Source of the DNA: Hydrogenophaga sp.
Lineage (GTDB): Bacteria > Pseudomonadota > Gammaproteobacteria > Burkholderiales > Burkholderiaceae_C
Assembly (NCBI GenBank): GCA_030653975.1
Contig: JAURYH010000043.1
Span: forward strand, 51,445 to 115,444
Direction of reading: 5' to 3'
DNA length: 64,000 nucleotides
The notes beneath the pieces are model-generated. The model was not told where the DNA came from. It ran no database searches and saw only the letters and a list, made by a program, of their open reading frames with translations. Shown piece by piece: positions 8,475-16,800 of this stretch (the stretch's first letter is position 1; every line of letters starts with the position of its first letter). The position numbers and the translations under genes are program-made.

Positions 8475-9353
8475 ATGTTCAAAGGTTTTCAGACCCGCAC
8501 CGTGCACCGCGATGGCGTGCGCCTGCACACGCGCATGGCCGGCGATGGGCCGCCGCTGCTGTTGCTGCACGGCCATCCGCAGACCTTGGCCATGTGGCAC
8601 CGGGTGGCGCCGGCGCTGGCTGAGTGCTTCACCGTGGTGTTGATGGACCTGCGTGGCTACGGTGATTCGGCGCGTCCCACGCCGGATGCGGAGCACCGGG
8701 AGCACAGCAAACGCGAGATGGCGCTTGATGCGCTGGCCGTGATGGCGCAGCATGGCTTTGACCGCTTCGGCGTGCTGGCCCACGACCGCGGCGCGCGCGT
8801 GGCGCACCGGCTGGCAGCCGACCACCCGCACGCGGTGCAGCGCCTGATGCTGCTCGACATCGCGCCCACGCTGGCCATGTACGGGCATACCTCCGAAGAC
8901 TTCGCACGCGCCTACTGGCACTGGTTCTTCCTGATCCAGCCGCCGCCCCTGCCGGAGGCGCTGATAGCGTGCGACCCCGCGCGTTACGTGCGCAGCGTGA
9001 TGGGCAGCCGGCACGCGGGTCTGGCGCCGTTCGATCCGGCTGCGCTCGCCGAGTACGAACGCTGCGCCGCGTTGCCCGGCACGGCGGCCTCGATCTGCGA
9101 GGACTACCGTGCCAGTGCGGGCATCGACCTGGAACACGACCGCGCGGACGTGGCCGCAGGCCATTGCCTGATGCAGCCGCTGCGTGTGTTCTGGGGTGAA
9201 CACGGCACGGTGGGGCGCTGCTTCGACGTGCTGTCGCTCTGGCGCGAGCGCGCCCATCAGGTCACCGGTCAGGCCCTGCCGTGCGGCCACTACATCGCCG
9301 AGGAGCTGCCCGGGCGGGTGATCGCCGAAGCCCTCACATTCTTCACCCCTTGA
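8475..9353 (+). CDS. Alpha/beta hydrolase, haloacetate (fluoroacetate) dehalogenase-like
   Basis: 292 aa. Alpha/beta-hydrolase fold with oxyanion HGHPQT at 32-37. Nucleophile elbow HDRGAR puts Asp at 104 instead of Ser, with Arg105 and Arg108 behind it. An acid is at Asp128 (LLDIAPT), His149-Trp150 sit in YWHWFFL, there is a Tyr in EDYRA at 211, and the base is His272 (CGHYIAEE). This is the residue set of fluoroacetate dehalogenase (Asp110, Arg111/114, Asp134, His155/Trp156, Tyr219, His280 in the Rhodopseudomonas enzyme), which opens the C-halogen bond through an aspartyl ester. The family assignment is firm from motifs; activity on fluoroacetate rather than another haloacid is inference. 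The divergent LysR gene is the probable regulator. A dehydrogenase gene follows after 16 bases. Confidence 0.85.
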   Translation: MFKGFQTRTVHRDGVRLHTRMAGDGPPLLLLHGHPQTLAMWHRVAPALAECFTVVLMDLRGYGDSARPTPDAEHREHSKREMALDALAVMAQHGFDRFGVLAHDRGARVAHRLAADHPHAVQRLMLLDIAPTLAMYGHTSEDFARAYWHWFFLIQPPPLPEALIACDPARYVRSVMGSRHAGLAPFDPAALAEYERCAALPGTAASICEDYRASAGIDLEHDRADVAAGHCLMQPLRVFWGEHGTVGRCFDVLSLWRERAHQVTGQALPCGHYIAEELPGRVIAEALTFFTP

Positions 9354-9369
9354 TCCACAGGAGCACCCC

Positions 9370-10464
9370 ATGAGCAAAACGCACCGCATCGCGGTCATCG
9401 CCGGCGACGGCATCGGCACCGAAGTCATGCCCGAAGGCCTTCGCGTGATGGAGGCTGCGGCCACGAAGTTCAACATCCCGCTGCGGTTCGACCACTTCGA
9501 CTTTTCGAGCTGCGACTATTTCGAGAAGCACGGCCAGATGTTGCCCGACGACTGGAAGGCACAGATCGGTGGCCACGACGCCATCTACTTCGGCGCCGTG
9601 GGCTGGCCCGACAAGGTGCCCGACCACGTGTCGCTCTGGGGCTCGCTGCTGCTGTTCCGCCGCGAGTTCGACCAGTACGTCAACATCCGCCCCGCCAAAC
9701 TCATGCCCGGCGTGACCGCGCCGGTGGTGCGCCGCGACGGCAGCCCGCGCCAGCCGGGCGAGATCGACATGGTGATCGTGCGCGAGAACACCGAGGGCGA
9801 ATACTCCAGCATCGGCGGTCGCATGTACGCCGGCACCGAACGCGAGATCGTGGTGCAGGAAACGGTGATGTCGCGCATCGGTGTGGACCGGGTGCTGCGT
9901 CACGCGTTTGAGGTGGCGCGTTCGCGACCCAAGAAGCACCTGACCAGCGCCACCAAGAGCAACGGCATTGCGATCACCATGCCGTACTGGGACGAGCGTG
10001 TGGCCGAGATGGCCAAGCAGTACCCGGACGTGACGGTGGACAAGTTCCACATCGACATCCTCACCGCGCACTTCGTGCAGCGCCCGGACTTCTTCGACGT
10101 GGTGGTGGGCAGCAACCTGTTCGGCGACATCCTGTCCGACCTCGGCCCGGCGTGCACCGGCACCATCGGCATCGCGCCCAGCGCCAACCTCAACCCGACC
10201 CGTGAACACCCTTCGCTGTTCGAACCGGTGCACGGCTCCGCCCCCGACATAGCGGGCAAAGGCATCGCGAACCCGATCGGACAGATCTGGTGCGGCGCGA
10301 TGATGCTCGACCACCTGGGCTACCGCGCCGCGCACGACGCGGTGATGGGTGCCATTGAAGCGGTGTTGCAGCCGGGCAGCGGCGCTCCGCGCACGCCCGA
10401 TCTGGGCGGCAGCGCCAGCACCCAGGACGTGGGGCGAGCGATCGAAAACGCTCTCCGCCGTTGA
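9370..10464 (+). CDS. Tartrate dehydrogenase/D-malate dehydrogenase-type NAD-dependent beta-decarboxylating dehydrogenase
   Basis: 364 aa member of the isocitrate/isopropylmalate dehydrogenase family. Nucleotide site IAVIAGDGIGTEV at 7-19; substrate Arg/Tyr residues in VRENTEGEYSS; metal-binding Asp residues in SNLFGDILSDLGP. The segment SLLLFRREFDQYVNIRPAK and the length match TtuC/DmlA, which oxidise tartrate or D-malate, rather than LeuB. A good ribosome-binding site (CAGGAG) precedes the ATG. It follows the dehalogenase-like gene by 16 bases, so the two are probably cotranscribed. Haloacetate hydrolysis gives glycolate, so a direct metabolic link to this enzyme is not obvious. TtuC and DmlA cannot be separated by eye. 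Confidence 0.88.
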   Translation: MSKTHRIAVIAGDGIGTEVMPEGLRVMEAAATKFNIPLRFDHFDFSSCDYFEKHGQMLPDDWKAQIGGHDAIYFGAVGWPDKVPDHVSLWGSLLLFRREFDQYVNIRPAKLMPGVTAPVVRRDGSPRQPGEIDMVIVRENTEGEYSSIGGRMYAGTEREIVVQETVMSRIGVDRVLRHAFEVARSRPKKHLTSATKSNGIAITMPYWDERVAEMAKQYPDVTVDKFHIDILTAHFVQRPDFFDVVVGSNLFGDILSDLGPACTGTIGIAPSANLNPTREHPSLFEPVHGSAPDIAGKGIANPIGQIWCGAMMLDHLGYRAAHDAVMGAIEAVLQPGSGAPRTPDLGGSASTQDVGRAIENALRR

Positions 10465-10585
10465 AACGGTGCCGTGACCTTTGGGCGGGCGTGCAAAATT
10501 TCACGAACCCTTCGATCACCCTTTGACAATGCGCATAGAATCTGCGCTCTCGTTCAGAGGGCGGTCGCCTGTGTGGGCTGAAGTG

Positions 10586-10615
10586 TTGACAGGGAACTTG
10601 ACCCGTGGGTCTAAT
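10586..10615 (+). promoter_or_regulatory. Sigma-70 promoter of the HU gene
   Basis: A consensus TTGACA (10586-10591) is followed after 18 bases by TCTAAT (10610-10615), five of six matches to TATAAT. It lies about 140 bases before the HU start in the 288-base gap after the dehydrogenase gene. A second TTGACA at 10523 lacks a correctly spaced -10 box. Confidence 0.65.
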
Positions 10616-10752
10616 CAACGGGCACCAGTCTGGCCACGTTGCCCGGCCAATGCGAACATGAGCGATCCGGACAGTGCGTTGTCAGACAGGCTTCTGTGCA
10701 GGGCGGCTGAACGGTCCACAAGAAATTTCAATCACTTCAAGAGGGGCTATTT

Positions 10753-11025
10753 GTGAATAAAACAGAACTCGTCGAACACATCGCCAAGCACGCCGACATT
10801 TCCAAGGCGGCCGCCACGCGAGCACTGGACTCCACCATCACAGCCATCCGCACCACCCTGAAGAAGGGCGGTACCGTTTCGCTGGTCGGTTTCGGTTCGT
10901 TTGCCGTGACCAAGCGCCCCGCACGCAAGGGCCGCAACCCGCGCACCGGCGAAGAGATTAAAATCAAGTCCGCCAAGGTGCCGAAGTTCCGTCCGGGCAA
11001 GGCACTGAAGGATGCGCTGAACTGA
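10753..11025 (+). CDS. DNA-binding protein HU
   Basis: 90 aa, the normal HU length. HU dimers bend and compact DNA without sequence preference. The family signature [22 protein letters not shown] is visible (position about 46 on), including the proline-tipped DNA-binding arm, and the N-terminus [21 protein letters not shown] is typical of the HU-beta type. The start is GTG at 10753 with AGAGGGGC upstream. tRNA-Val begins 24 bases after the stop without an intervening terminator, so the tRNA is probably processed from the HU transcript. Confidence 0.97.
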   Translation: MNKTELVEHIAKHADISKAAATRALDSTITAIRTTLKKGGTVSLVGFGSFAVTKRPARKGRNPRTGEEIKIKSAKVPKFRPGKALKDALN

Positions 11026-11048
11026 AGTGCCATCCCGGTTTTCCGGTG

Positions 11049-11124
11049 GGGTGCTTAGCTCAGTCGGTAGAGCGGCGCCCTTACAAGGCGTAGGTCGGCG
11101 GTTCGACCCCGTCAGCACCCACCA
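11049..11124 (+). tRNA. tRNA-Val (UAC)
   Basis: 76 nt with encoded CCA (11122-11124). The acceptor stem GGGTGCT/AGCACCC is perfect. The D-arm, anticodon stem GCGCC/GGCGT and T-loop TTCGACC are regular. The loop CTTACAA places anticodon TAC at 11082-11084, reading GUN valine codons. Confidence 0.97.
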
Positions 11125-11130
11125 CCATCG

Positions 11131-11158
11131 AAAAGGCGAACCCGGGTTCGCCTTTTTT
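11131..11158 (+). terminator. Intrinsic terminator after tRNA-Val
   Basis: A 12-bp AAGGCGAACCCG-type hairpin with self-complementary centre runs directly into six T residues, 7 bases after the tRNA CCA end. It probably ends the HU-tRNA transcript ahead of the ppiD-like gene. Confidence 0.9.
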
Positions 11159-11216
11159 GTTGCCGGCGCAGGCAGAACAGATACTGGCGCCGTTTGTTGT
11201 TTCAGGAATTCAAGGC

Positions 11217-13121
11217 ATGTTCGAATCCATCCGCAATCACAAGAAGTACCTCATGGGCTTTTTGCTGATCCTGATCGTTCCCGGGTTCGTCCTGTTCGGT
11301 GTCCAGGGCTTTTCAGATCCCAGCCCGGGCGGCGAGACTGTCGCTTCGGTCGACGGCAAGGACATCACCCAGGCCGAATGGGACCAGGCTCACCGTGTGG
11401 AGTCGCAGCGCCTGCGCAATGCCAATCCGACCCTCGACAGCCGGCTGCTGGATACCGACGAGTTCCGTTACGCCGCGCTGGAGCGCCTGGTGCGTGACCG
11501 GCTGCTGGCGGCGGCTGCCGAAAAATTCAAGCTCTACACCAGCGACCAGCACCTGGCGCGCGCGCTGCAGCAAGACCCGGGCATTGCCGCCCTGCGCCGC
11601 GCCGACGGCACGCTCGATGTCGCGGCCTACAAGCAGCTGGTGGGTCGCCAGGGCATGACACCCGAGATGTACGAAGCCAGCGTGCGTGCCGATCTGTCGA
11701 AACAGCAGGTGGGGCAGGGCGTGACGGGTTCCGGTTTCGTTCCGGCCGATCTGGCCCATCTGACGCTCAACGCCTTCTTCGAACGCCGCGAAGTGCGCGT
11801 GCAGCGCTTTGCCGCTGCCGACCAGGCCGGCCGCGTACAGCCCGCCGATGCCGACATCCAGCGTTTCTATCAGGAGAACCCGGCCTTGTTCCAGGCGCCT
11901 GAGCAGGCGGACGTCGAATACCTGGTGCTGGACGCAGCGGCCCTGCAGCAGTCGGTGACCCTCAACGAGGCCGATGTGCGTTCGTACTACGAGCAGAATG
12001 TGTCCCGCCTGTCGGGCAATGAGGAGCGCCGTGCCAGCCACATCCTTCTGACCCTGCCCGCGAACGCGCCGGCGGAAGAAAAGGACAATGTGCGCCAGCG
12101 CGCGCAGGCCCTGCTCGAGCAGGTCCGCAAGGCCCCTCAAACCTTCTCAGACGTGGCCAAGGCCGAGTCGAAAGATCCGGGTTCCGCAGCCAATGGCGGC
12201 GATCTGGACTACTTCGGGCGCGGCGCCATGGTCAAGCCCTTTGAAGATGCGGTTTTTGCACTGGAGAAAGGCGCGATCTCCGACCTGGTCGAGACCGACT
12301 TCGGTTTCCACATCATCCAGCTCACCGACATCAAGGCACCCAAGCCACGCAGTTTCGACGAGATGCGCGCGCAGATCGAAACCGACCTCAAACAGCAGCA
12401 GGCGCAAAAGCTGTTTGCCGAAACGGCCGACACGTTTGGCAACCTGGTTTACGAGCAGGCCGACAGCCTGCAGCCCACGGCCGAGCGCCTGAAGCTGGAG
12501 GTGAAGACCTTCAAGGGACTGACGCGCCAGCCCGGTGCGGACGCCGGCGTGTTGGCCCATCCGCGGTTGCTCGAAGCCATCTTCGCGCCCGACGCGGTGC
12601 AGAACAAGCGCAACACCGAGGCGGTGGAAACCGGCTCCGGTCAGTTGGCGGCGGCACGCGTGCTGAACCACACCCCGGCCCGCACCAGGCCGCTGGCCGA
12701 AGTGCGCGACAGCGTGCGTGCGCGGTTGGTGGCCCAGCGCGCCGCCGAACTCGCCAGTGAGGAAGGCGCCAAGCAACTGGCGGCCTGGAAATCGGGCGCG
12801 GATGCCTCAGGCATGCCGGCTTCGGTGATCATTTCGCGCGAAGATCCCAAAGGGCTGCCGGCTGCGCTGCTCAAGGCGGCCTTGAGCACCGATCCGGCGC
12901 AATTGCCCGCCTGGGCCGGTGTGAGCCTGGGCGACCAGGGCTACGCGGTGGTGAAGGTCGAAAAGGTGCTGCCCCGTGCCAAACGCGATGCGGCGGTACC
13001 AGACCAGGAGGTGGCGCAATACAGCCAGTGGTGGACCGCCGCCGAGAGCCAGGCGTACCACGAGATGCTCAAGGAGCAGTTCCGCGTCAAGCTCATGGTG
13101 CCGGCACCTCCGCAGCGCTGA
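11217..13121 (+). CDS. ppiD: PpiD/SurA-like membrane-anchored peptidyl-prolyl cis-trans isomerase
   Basis: 634 aa (E. coli PpiD: 623). It starts FESIRNHKKYLMGFLLILIVPGFVLFGV: a short cytosolic stretch and one membrane anchor at residues 12-31. A SurA-type N-terminal chaperone domain follows, then a parvulin (PpiC) domain at about 265-365 (ASHILLTLP ... GGDLDYFGRGAMVKPFEDA ... FGFHIIQL), and a C-terminal chaperone module. PpiD acts at the periplasmic exit of the Sec translocon on newly secreted proteins. The open frame extends upstream to 11157 but there overlaps the terminator; the ATG at 11217 gives the standard N-terminus. Confidence 0.93.
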   Translation: MFESIRNHKKYLMGFLLILIVPGFVLFGVQGFSDPSPGGETVASVDGKDITQAEWDQAHRVESQRLRNANPTLDSRLLDTDEFRYAALERLVRDRLLAAAAEKFKLYTSDQHLARALQQDPGIAALRRADGTLDVAAYKQLVGRQGMTPEMYEASVRADLSKQQVGQGVTGSGFVPADLAHLTLNAFFERREVRVQRFAAADQAGRVQPADADIQRFYQENPALFQAPEQADVEYLVLDAAALQQSVTLNEADVRSYYEQNVSRLSGNEERRASHILLTLPANAPAEEKDNVRQRAQALLEQVRKAPQTFSDVAKAESKDPGSAANGGDLDYFGRGAMVKPFEDAVFALEKGAISDLVETDFGFHIIQLTDIKAPKPRSFDEMRAQIETDLKQQQAQKLFAETADTFGNLVYEQADSLQPTAERLKLEVKTFKGLTRQPGADAGVLAHPRLLEAIFAPDAVQNKRNTEAVETGSGQLAAARVLNHTPARTRPLAEVRDSVRARLVAQRAAELASEEGAKQLAAWKSGADASGMPASVIISREDPKGLPAALLKAALSTDPAQLPAWAGVSLGDQGYAVVKVEKVLPRAKRDAAVPDQEVAQYSQWWTAAESQAYHEMLKEQFRVKLMVPAPPQR

Positions 13122-13159
13122 AGCTTCCGGTCGATGGCGTAAACTGTTCAGGAACGCGC

Positions 13160-13165
13160 TATAAT
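13160..13165 (+). promoter_or_regulatory. -10 box of tRNA-His
   Basis: A perfect TATAAT, 11 bases before the 5' end of tRNA-His. No good -35 hexamer is visible at the usual spacing. Confidence 0.6.
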
Positions 13166-13176
13166 GCAAGGCTTGC

Positions 13177-13253
13177 GGTGGCTGTAGCTCAGTTGGTAGA
13201 GTCCAGGATTGTGATTCCTGTTGTCGTGGGTTCGAGCCCCATCAGCCACCCCA
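13177..13253 (+). tRNA. tRNA-His (GUG)
   Basis: 77 nt including the extra 5' G(-1) at 13177, which faces C73, the histidyl-tRNA identity feature. CCA is encoded (13251-13253). Anticodon loop TTGTGAT gives GTG at 13211-13213; acceptor GTGGCTG pairs with CAGCCAC. Confidence 0.97.
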
Positions 13254-13261
13254 GTAAATAC

Positions 13262-13298
13262 AAAAAACCTCGCTATCTTCTGGGTAGCGAGGTTTTTT
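13262..13298 (+). terminator. Intrinsic terminator after tRNA-His
   Basis: A 14-bp arm AAAAAACCTCGCTA with its complement around a 9-base loop, ending in six T. The A run on the other arm makes it potentially active for minus-strand transcription of rsxB, whose stop is at 13439. I see nothing else in the 140 bases between the hairpin and that stop. Confidence 0.9.
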
Positions 13299-13438
13299 CT
13301 TGTCCTGCCGTTGTCAGGGGGGTTGTCCGTCGATTTCCCGAAGATGAGGGGTTGCCGGGCTGGGTTCGCGCAGTGTCGGCATGGCGGCGGCCTGCAGGTC
13401 GCTGAGCGTCCAGGCCACGACCCGAGAGGGTGTGATGC

Positions 13439-14101
13439 TCAACCGCCGTCGGCCTGGCGTTTGGCCCGCGCACGCTCCAGCGCCGCTTCAATGACGGCGC
13501 GTTTCTTGTCCAGCACAGCGGGGTCGGTGTGCTGCGAATGGGCCTCAAGGTCGGCGTATTTCATGCGCGCTTTGGCTTCGAGCACGAGATCGTGTTCCAC
13601 CTGTTCGCGGGCCAGTCGCACGGTGCGCGCATCGTAGCGCTGGCGGGCCAGGGTGGCCTGTTCGGTGGTCCACGCCTGCCAGCCAGTGCGCTCGCCACTG
13701 ACGATCTCCAGCGAGATGCAGTCCACAGGACAGACCGGCAGGCAGAGCTCACAACCCGTGCAATAGGGTTCGATCACGGTGTGCATGAGCTTGTTGCTGC
13801 CGACGATGGCATCGGTTGGGCAGGCCTTGATGCACAGGGTGCAGCCGATGCACCAGTCTTCATCGATCACCGCGAGGGTCAAAGGACCTTCGATCCCGTT
13901 GGTCGGGTTCAGCGGTGTTTCGGATCGACCGGTGAGGGCAGCCAGTCGGGCGATGCCCTCGGCGCCGCCGGGCGGACACTGGTTGATGCCGGCTTCCCCC
14001 GAGGCCACCGCCTCGGCGTAACGGGCGCAGTCCGGGTAGCCGCAGCGGGTGCACTGGGTCTGGGGCAAGGCGGCGTCGATGCGCCGGGCGAGTGGATGCA
14101 T
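13439..14101 (-). CDS. rsxB: RnfB/RsxB-type iron-sulfur electron transfer protein
   Basis: 220 aa. An N-terminal four-cysteine motif ([19 protein letters not shown]...CPPGG, residues 17-46) is followed by two ferredoxin-type 4Fe-4S motifs, [16 protein letters not shown] and [16 protein letters not shown], at about 87-130. The C-terminus is charged and helical ([27 protein letters not shown]). It matches the RsxB/RnfB core but lacks the N-terminal membrane helix of the full RnfB subunit, and no other rnf genes are nearby. This stand-alone form is common in Burkholderiales, where its partner is unclear. The start ATG at 14101 opens [17 protein letters not shown]. phaZ lies upstream on the same strand. 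Confidence 0.9.
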   Translation of the reverse strand: MHPLARRIDAALPQTQCTRCGYPDCARYAEAVASGEAGINQCPPGGAEGIARLAALTGRSETPLNPTNGIEGPLTLAVIDEDWCIGCTLCIKACPTDAIVGSNKLMHTVIEPYCTGCELCLPVCPVDCISLEIVSGERTGWQAWTTEQATLARQRYDARTVRLAREQVEHDLVLEAKARMKYADLEAHSQHTDPAVLDKKRAVIEAALERARAKRQADGG

Positions 14102-14148
14102 GTCGCCAATATACCGGGGAGCAGGGCGCTCCCCGACCCCCAACACCA

Positions 14149-15627
14149 TCAGGCAGCGCGGGGAGGGCTCTTGCGTTTGGCGGCGACCGGGGCTTTGGCC
14201 GCGGGCTTGGCCATGGCTTTGACAGTCGACGTCTTGACGGCTGGCGCAGCTGCTTTGCTCATCACCTTGCTGGCCGCCTTGGCCGGTGCCGGTTTTGTGG
14301 CGCGCACGGCGGGTTTGGCCACAACGGCCGGCGCTGTCGTTGCGACAGGTGCCTGCTCGGGCTTGGGCTGGTGCGACAGGATGAAGGTCTTCACCACCGG
14401 GTACACCATGTCGCGCCAGCGCCGGCCGCTGAAGATGCCGTAGTGACCGGCGCCTTTGGCCTCGTAGTGCATCTGGTGCGTCTTGGGAATGCCGGTGCAC
14501 AGATCGTGCGCGGCAGCGGTCTGGCCCGAGCCGGAGATGTCGTCGAGCTCGCCTTCGATCGTGAGCAGGCCGGTGGTCTTGATGTCTTCCGGACGCACGC
14601 GCTCGATCTTGCCCTTCACGGATTTCACGTCCCAGGTGCCGTTGACCAGCTTGAAGTCCTGGAACACCGTCTCGATGGTTTCCAGGTAGTAGTCGGCGTC
14701 CATGTCGAGCACGGCGTTGTATTCGTCGTAGAACTGGCGATGGTTCTCGGCGCTCTCGTTGTCACCCTTGATCAGGTCCTTGAAATAGTCGTAGTGGCTG
14801 GTGGCGTGGCGGTCGGGGTTCATGGCCACAAAACCGGTGTGCTGCAGGAAGCCGGGGTAAACACGGCGGCCGGCGCCCGGGAAGTTGCTCGGCACGCGGT
14901 AGATGACGTTGTTTTCGAACCAGCTGTGGCTGCGCTGCGTGGCCAGGTTGTTCACCGCCGTGGGCGACTTGCTGGCATCGATCGGGCCGCCCATCATGGT
15001 CATGGACAACGGTGTCATTTCGCCGCGGCTGGCCATCAGCGAAACAGCAGCCAGCACCGGCACGGTGGGCTGGCACACGCTCATGACGTGGCAGTTGCCA
15101 TAGTTCTTTTGCAGGTACTCGATGAATTCCTGCACATAGTTGATGTAGTCGTCGAGGTGGAACTCGCCCTCGGACAGGGGCACCAGGCGGGCGTTTTTCC
15201 AGTCGGTGATGTAGACCTTGTGGTCCTTGAGCATGGTGCGCACGGTGTCGCGCAACAGCGTGGCGTAGTGGCCGGACAGCGGTGCCACCACCAGCACGAC
15301 GGGCTGGCCCTTGAGCTTCTCCAGGGTCGCGGTGTCGTCTGAGAAACGCTTGAAACGGCGCAGTTCACAAAACGGCTTGTCGACTTCCACGCGCTCGTGG
15401 ATCGCCACATCCACGCCATCCACATCGACCGTGTGGATGCCGAAAACAGGCTTTTCGTAGTCTTTGCCCAGCCGGTGCATCAGATCGTAGCCGGCCGACA
15501 CACGCTGAGCCATGGGCAACTGGGCCAGCGGCAGCGAAGGGTTGTTGTAAAGCCTGGAGGCCACTTCGGCCAGGTCAGCGAACGGCTCCATGATGGAGCG
15601 CTGGGTTTCGTAAATCTGGTAGAGCAT
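14149..15627 (-). CDS. phaZ: Intracellular polyhydroxybutyrate depolymerase with basic C-terminal tail
   Basis: 492 aa. Residues 1-420 match intracellular PHB depolymerases of the Ralstonia PhaZ1 type: N-terminal [16 protein letters not shown], nucleophile Cys185 in SVCQP (Ser is replaced by Cys in this group), an acidic residue at 362/363 (EGELDDISG) and His395 ([14 protein letters not shown]). The enzyme mobilises stored polyester granules in the cytoplasm. Residues 421-492 form a low-complexity tail rich in Ala, Lys and Pro (blocks such as [18 protein letters not shown]), like the DNA-binding tails of PhaF-type phasins or histone H1. A hairpin without T run (14115-14135) follows the gene. 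A TTGCAGTGCAA dyad sits just upstream. Confidence 0.93.
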   Translation of the reverse strand: MLYQIYETQRSIMEPFADLAEVASRLYNNPSLPLAQLPMAQRVSAGYDLMHRLGKDYEKPVFGIHTVDVDGVDVAIHERVEVDKPFCELRRFKRFSDDTATLEKLKGQPVVLVVAPLSGHYATLLRDTVRTMLKDHKVYITDWKNARLVPLSEGEFHLDDYINYVQEFIEYLQKNYGNCHVMSVCQPTVPVLAAVSLMASRGEMTPLSMTMMGGPIDASKSPTAVNNLATQRSHSWFENNVIYRVPSNFPGAGRRVYPGFLQHTGFVAMNPDRHATSHYDYFKDLIKGDNESAENHRQFYDEYNAVLDMDADYYLETIETVFQDFKLVNGTWDVKSVKGKIERVRPEDIKTTGLLTIEGELDDISGSGQTAAAHDLCTGIPKTHQMHYEAKGAGHYGIFSGRRWRDMVYPVVKTFILSHQPKPEQAPVATTAPAVVAKPAVRATKPAPAKAASKVMSKAAAPAVKTSTVKAMAKPAAKAPVAAKRKSPPRAA

Positions 15628-15645
15628 GGGGCAGCCGATCAGTTA

Positions 15646-15665
15646 TGTTGCAGTGCAATATAACA
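15646..15665 (-). promoter_or_regulatory. Candidate PHA-regulator operator upstream of phaZ
   Basis: An 11-bp perfect dyad TTGCAGTGCAA (15648-15658) inside a longer imperfect palindrome (TGTTGCAG...TATAACA). It ends about 20 bases before the phaZ ATG and overlaps an AT-rich TATATT that could be the -10 box. TGCA-centred dyads are bound by PhaR-type repressors of PHA metabolism in related bacteria; the assignment to PhaR is inference. Confidence 0.4.
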
Positions 15666-15800
15666 GTATGCCGCAGGCGGCGCGAGAGTGAAAACACCTA
15701 ATTTCCCCAGCCGGTTGTCACCTTCGTGAAAGAATGCGTCCTGCGCTTTCTGGTTGTTGTTTCACCGATCCCCGCCTCGCCCGAGAAACCGTCCCCCAGC

Positions 15801-16748
15801 ATGCAACGCCGCCCGCTGATCCGTACCGGTATCGCCCTTGCCGCCACCGCGATGGGAATCCCCATGAGCCTGTCCTCTGCCGCCCAACCCTCCACGCCGG
15901 CTGCCACCGGTGCCCGTCTGGAGTCCCTGACAGACTGGCCCCTGACCGAACGTCTGCCGGTGCTGTTTCTGGGGCATGGCAGTCCCATGAACGCCATCGA
16001 AGACAACGCCTACCGGCGCAGCTGGCAGGCGCTGGGCAGCGAACTGCTGGAGCGGGGCCCACGTCCCCGCCTGATCCTGTGCATTTCTGCGCACTGGATC
16101 ACCCGGGGCTGGCAGCTCACCGCCATGGAGGACCCGCGCACGATCCATGATTTCGGTGGTTTTCCACAAGCCCTGTTCGATCAGCAGTACCCGGCCCCGG
16201 GATCGCCGGTGATGGCGCAGGCCATCAGTGCGGCCGTGTCTCAGCCTGGAAGCGGTGCGCCGCTGGGCCTGGACGATCTGGAGTGGGGGCTGGACCACGG
16301 CACCTGGTCGGTGCTCAAGCCGATGTTCCCGGACGCCAGCATCCCGGTGATCCAGCTCAGCATGGACTACAGCCGCCCACCGGCCGAACATTTTGAACTG
16401 GGGCGGCAGTTGCGCGCGCTGCGCGAACGGGGCGTGCTGATCGTGGGCAGCGGCAACATCGTGCACAACCTGCGCGCCATCCGACGCGAGGCCGCCGACA
16501 ACCAGGCCTACGACTGGGCGATCGAGTTTGACCGCGTGACCGGCGACCACATCGCCCAGGGGCGCCTGGATGCCTTGAGCGGATTCCAGCAGGCGGGTGC
16601 TGTGGCCCAGATGGCCCACCCGACCTGGGACCACTACCTGCCGCTGCTGTACGCCGCCGGCGCGGTGGAAGAGGGTGAAGCACCGCGCTTCTTCAACGAG
16701 GGCTTTCAGATCGCGTCGATTTCGATGCGTTCTGTGGTCTGGGGTTGA
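15801..16748 (+). CDS. LigB/YgiD-type extradiol dioxygenase family protein with Tat-like leader
   Basis: 315 aa from the ATG at 15801. The catalytic domain is that of the class III extradiol (4,5-DOPA) dioxygenase family: FLGHGSPMNAIEDN, SAHWITRG, GLDHGTWSVLKPMFP and HPTWDHYLPLLYAAGA carry the histidines that bind the metal in YgiD. Unusually, about 45 residues precede it: MQRRPLIRTGIALAATAMG looks like a twin-arginine leader, followed by a Ser/Ala/Pro-rich linker. YgiD homologues are normally cytoplasmic and start close to LPVLFLGHG. Export is therefore possible but not shown. It is divergent from phaZ and ends at a bidirectional hairpin. The substrate is unknown. Confidence 0.85.
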   Translation: MQRRPLIRTGIALAATAMGIPMSLSSAAQPSTPAATGARLESLTDWPLTERLPVLFLGHGSPMNAIEDNAYRRSWQALGSELLERGPRPRLILCISAHWITRGWQLTAMEDPRTIHDFGGFPQALFDQQYPAPGSPVMAQAISAAVSQPGSGAPLGLDDLEWGLDHGTWSVLKPMFPDASIPVIQLSMDYSRPPAEHFELGRQLRALRERGVLIVGSGNIVHNLRAIRREAADNQAYDWAIEFDRVTGDHIAQGRLDALSGFQQAGAVAQMAHPTWDHYLPLLYAAGAVEEGEAPRFFNEGFQIASISMRSVVWG

Positions 16749-16754
16749 CCAGCA

Positions 16755-16780
16755 AGAAACCCGCCAAAAGGCGGGTTTCT
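16755..16780. terminator. Bidirectional terminator between convergent genes
   Basis: Perfect 11-bp hairpin (AGAAACCCGCC and complement) with AAAA loop in the 52 bases between the dioxygenase and aminotransferase stops. Short T runs are present on both sides. Confidence 0.75.
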
Positions 16781-16800
16781 GGGGGCAGCCTGGTCGGGCC

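Noticed and set aside
10523..10541. TTGACA with TAGAAT as an HU promoter
   Set aside because: The spacing is only about 7 bases; the pair at 10586-10615 is far better.
10747..11118. Minus-strand frame opposite HU and tRNA-Val
   Set aside because: N-terminus derives from the tRNA antisense; HU on the plus strand explains the region.
14115..14135. GGGGAGC/GCTCCCC hairpin after phaZ as an intrinsic terminator
   Set aside because: It lacks a T tract on the minus strand and sits just before the rsxB start, so it is kept only as a structural note.
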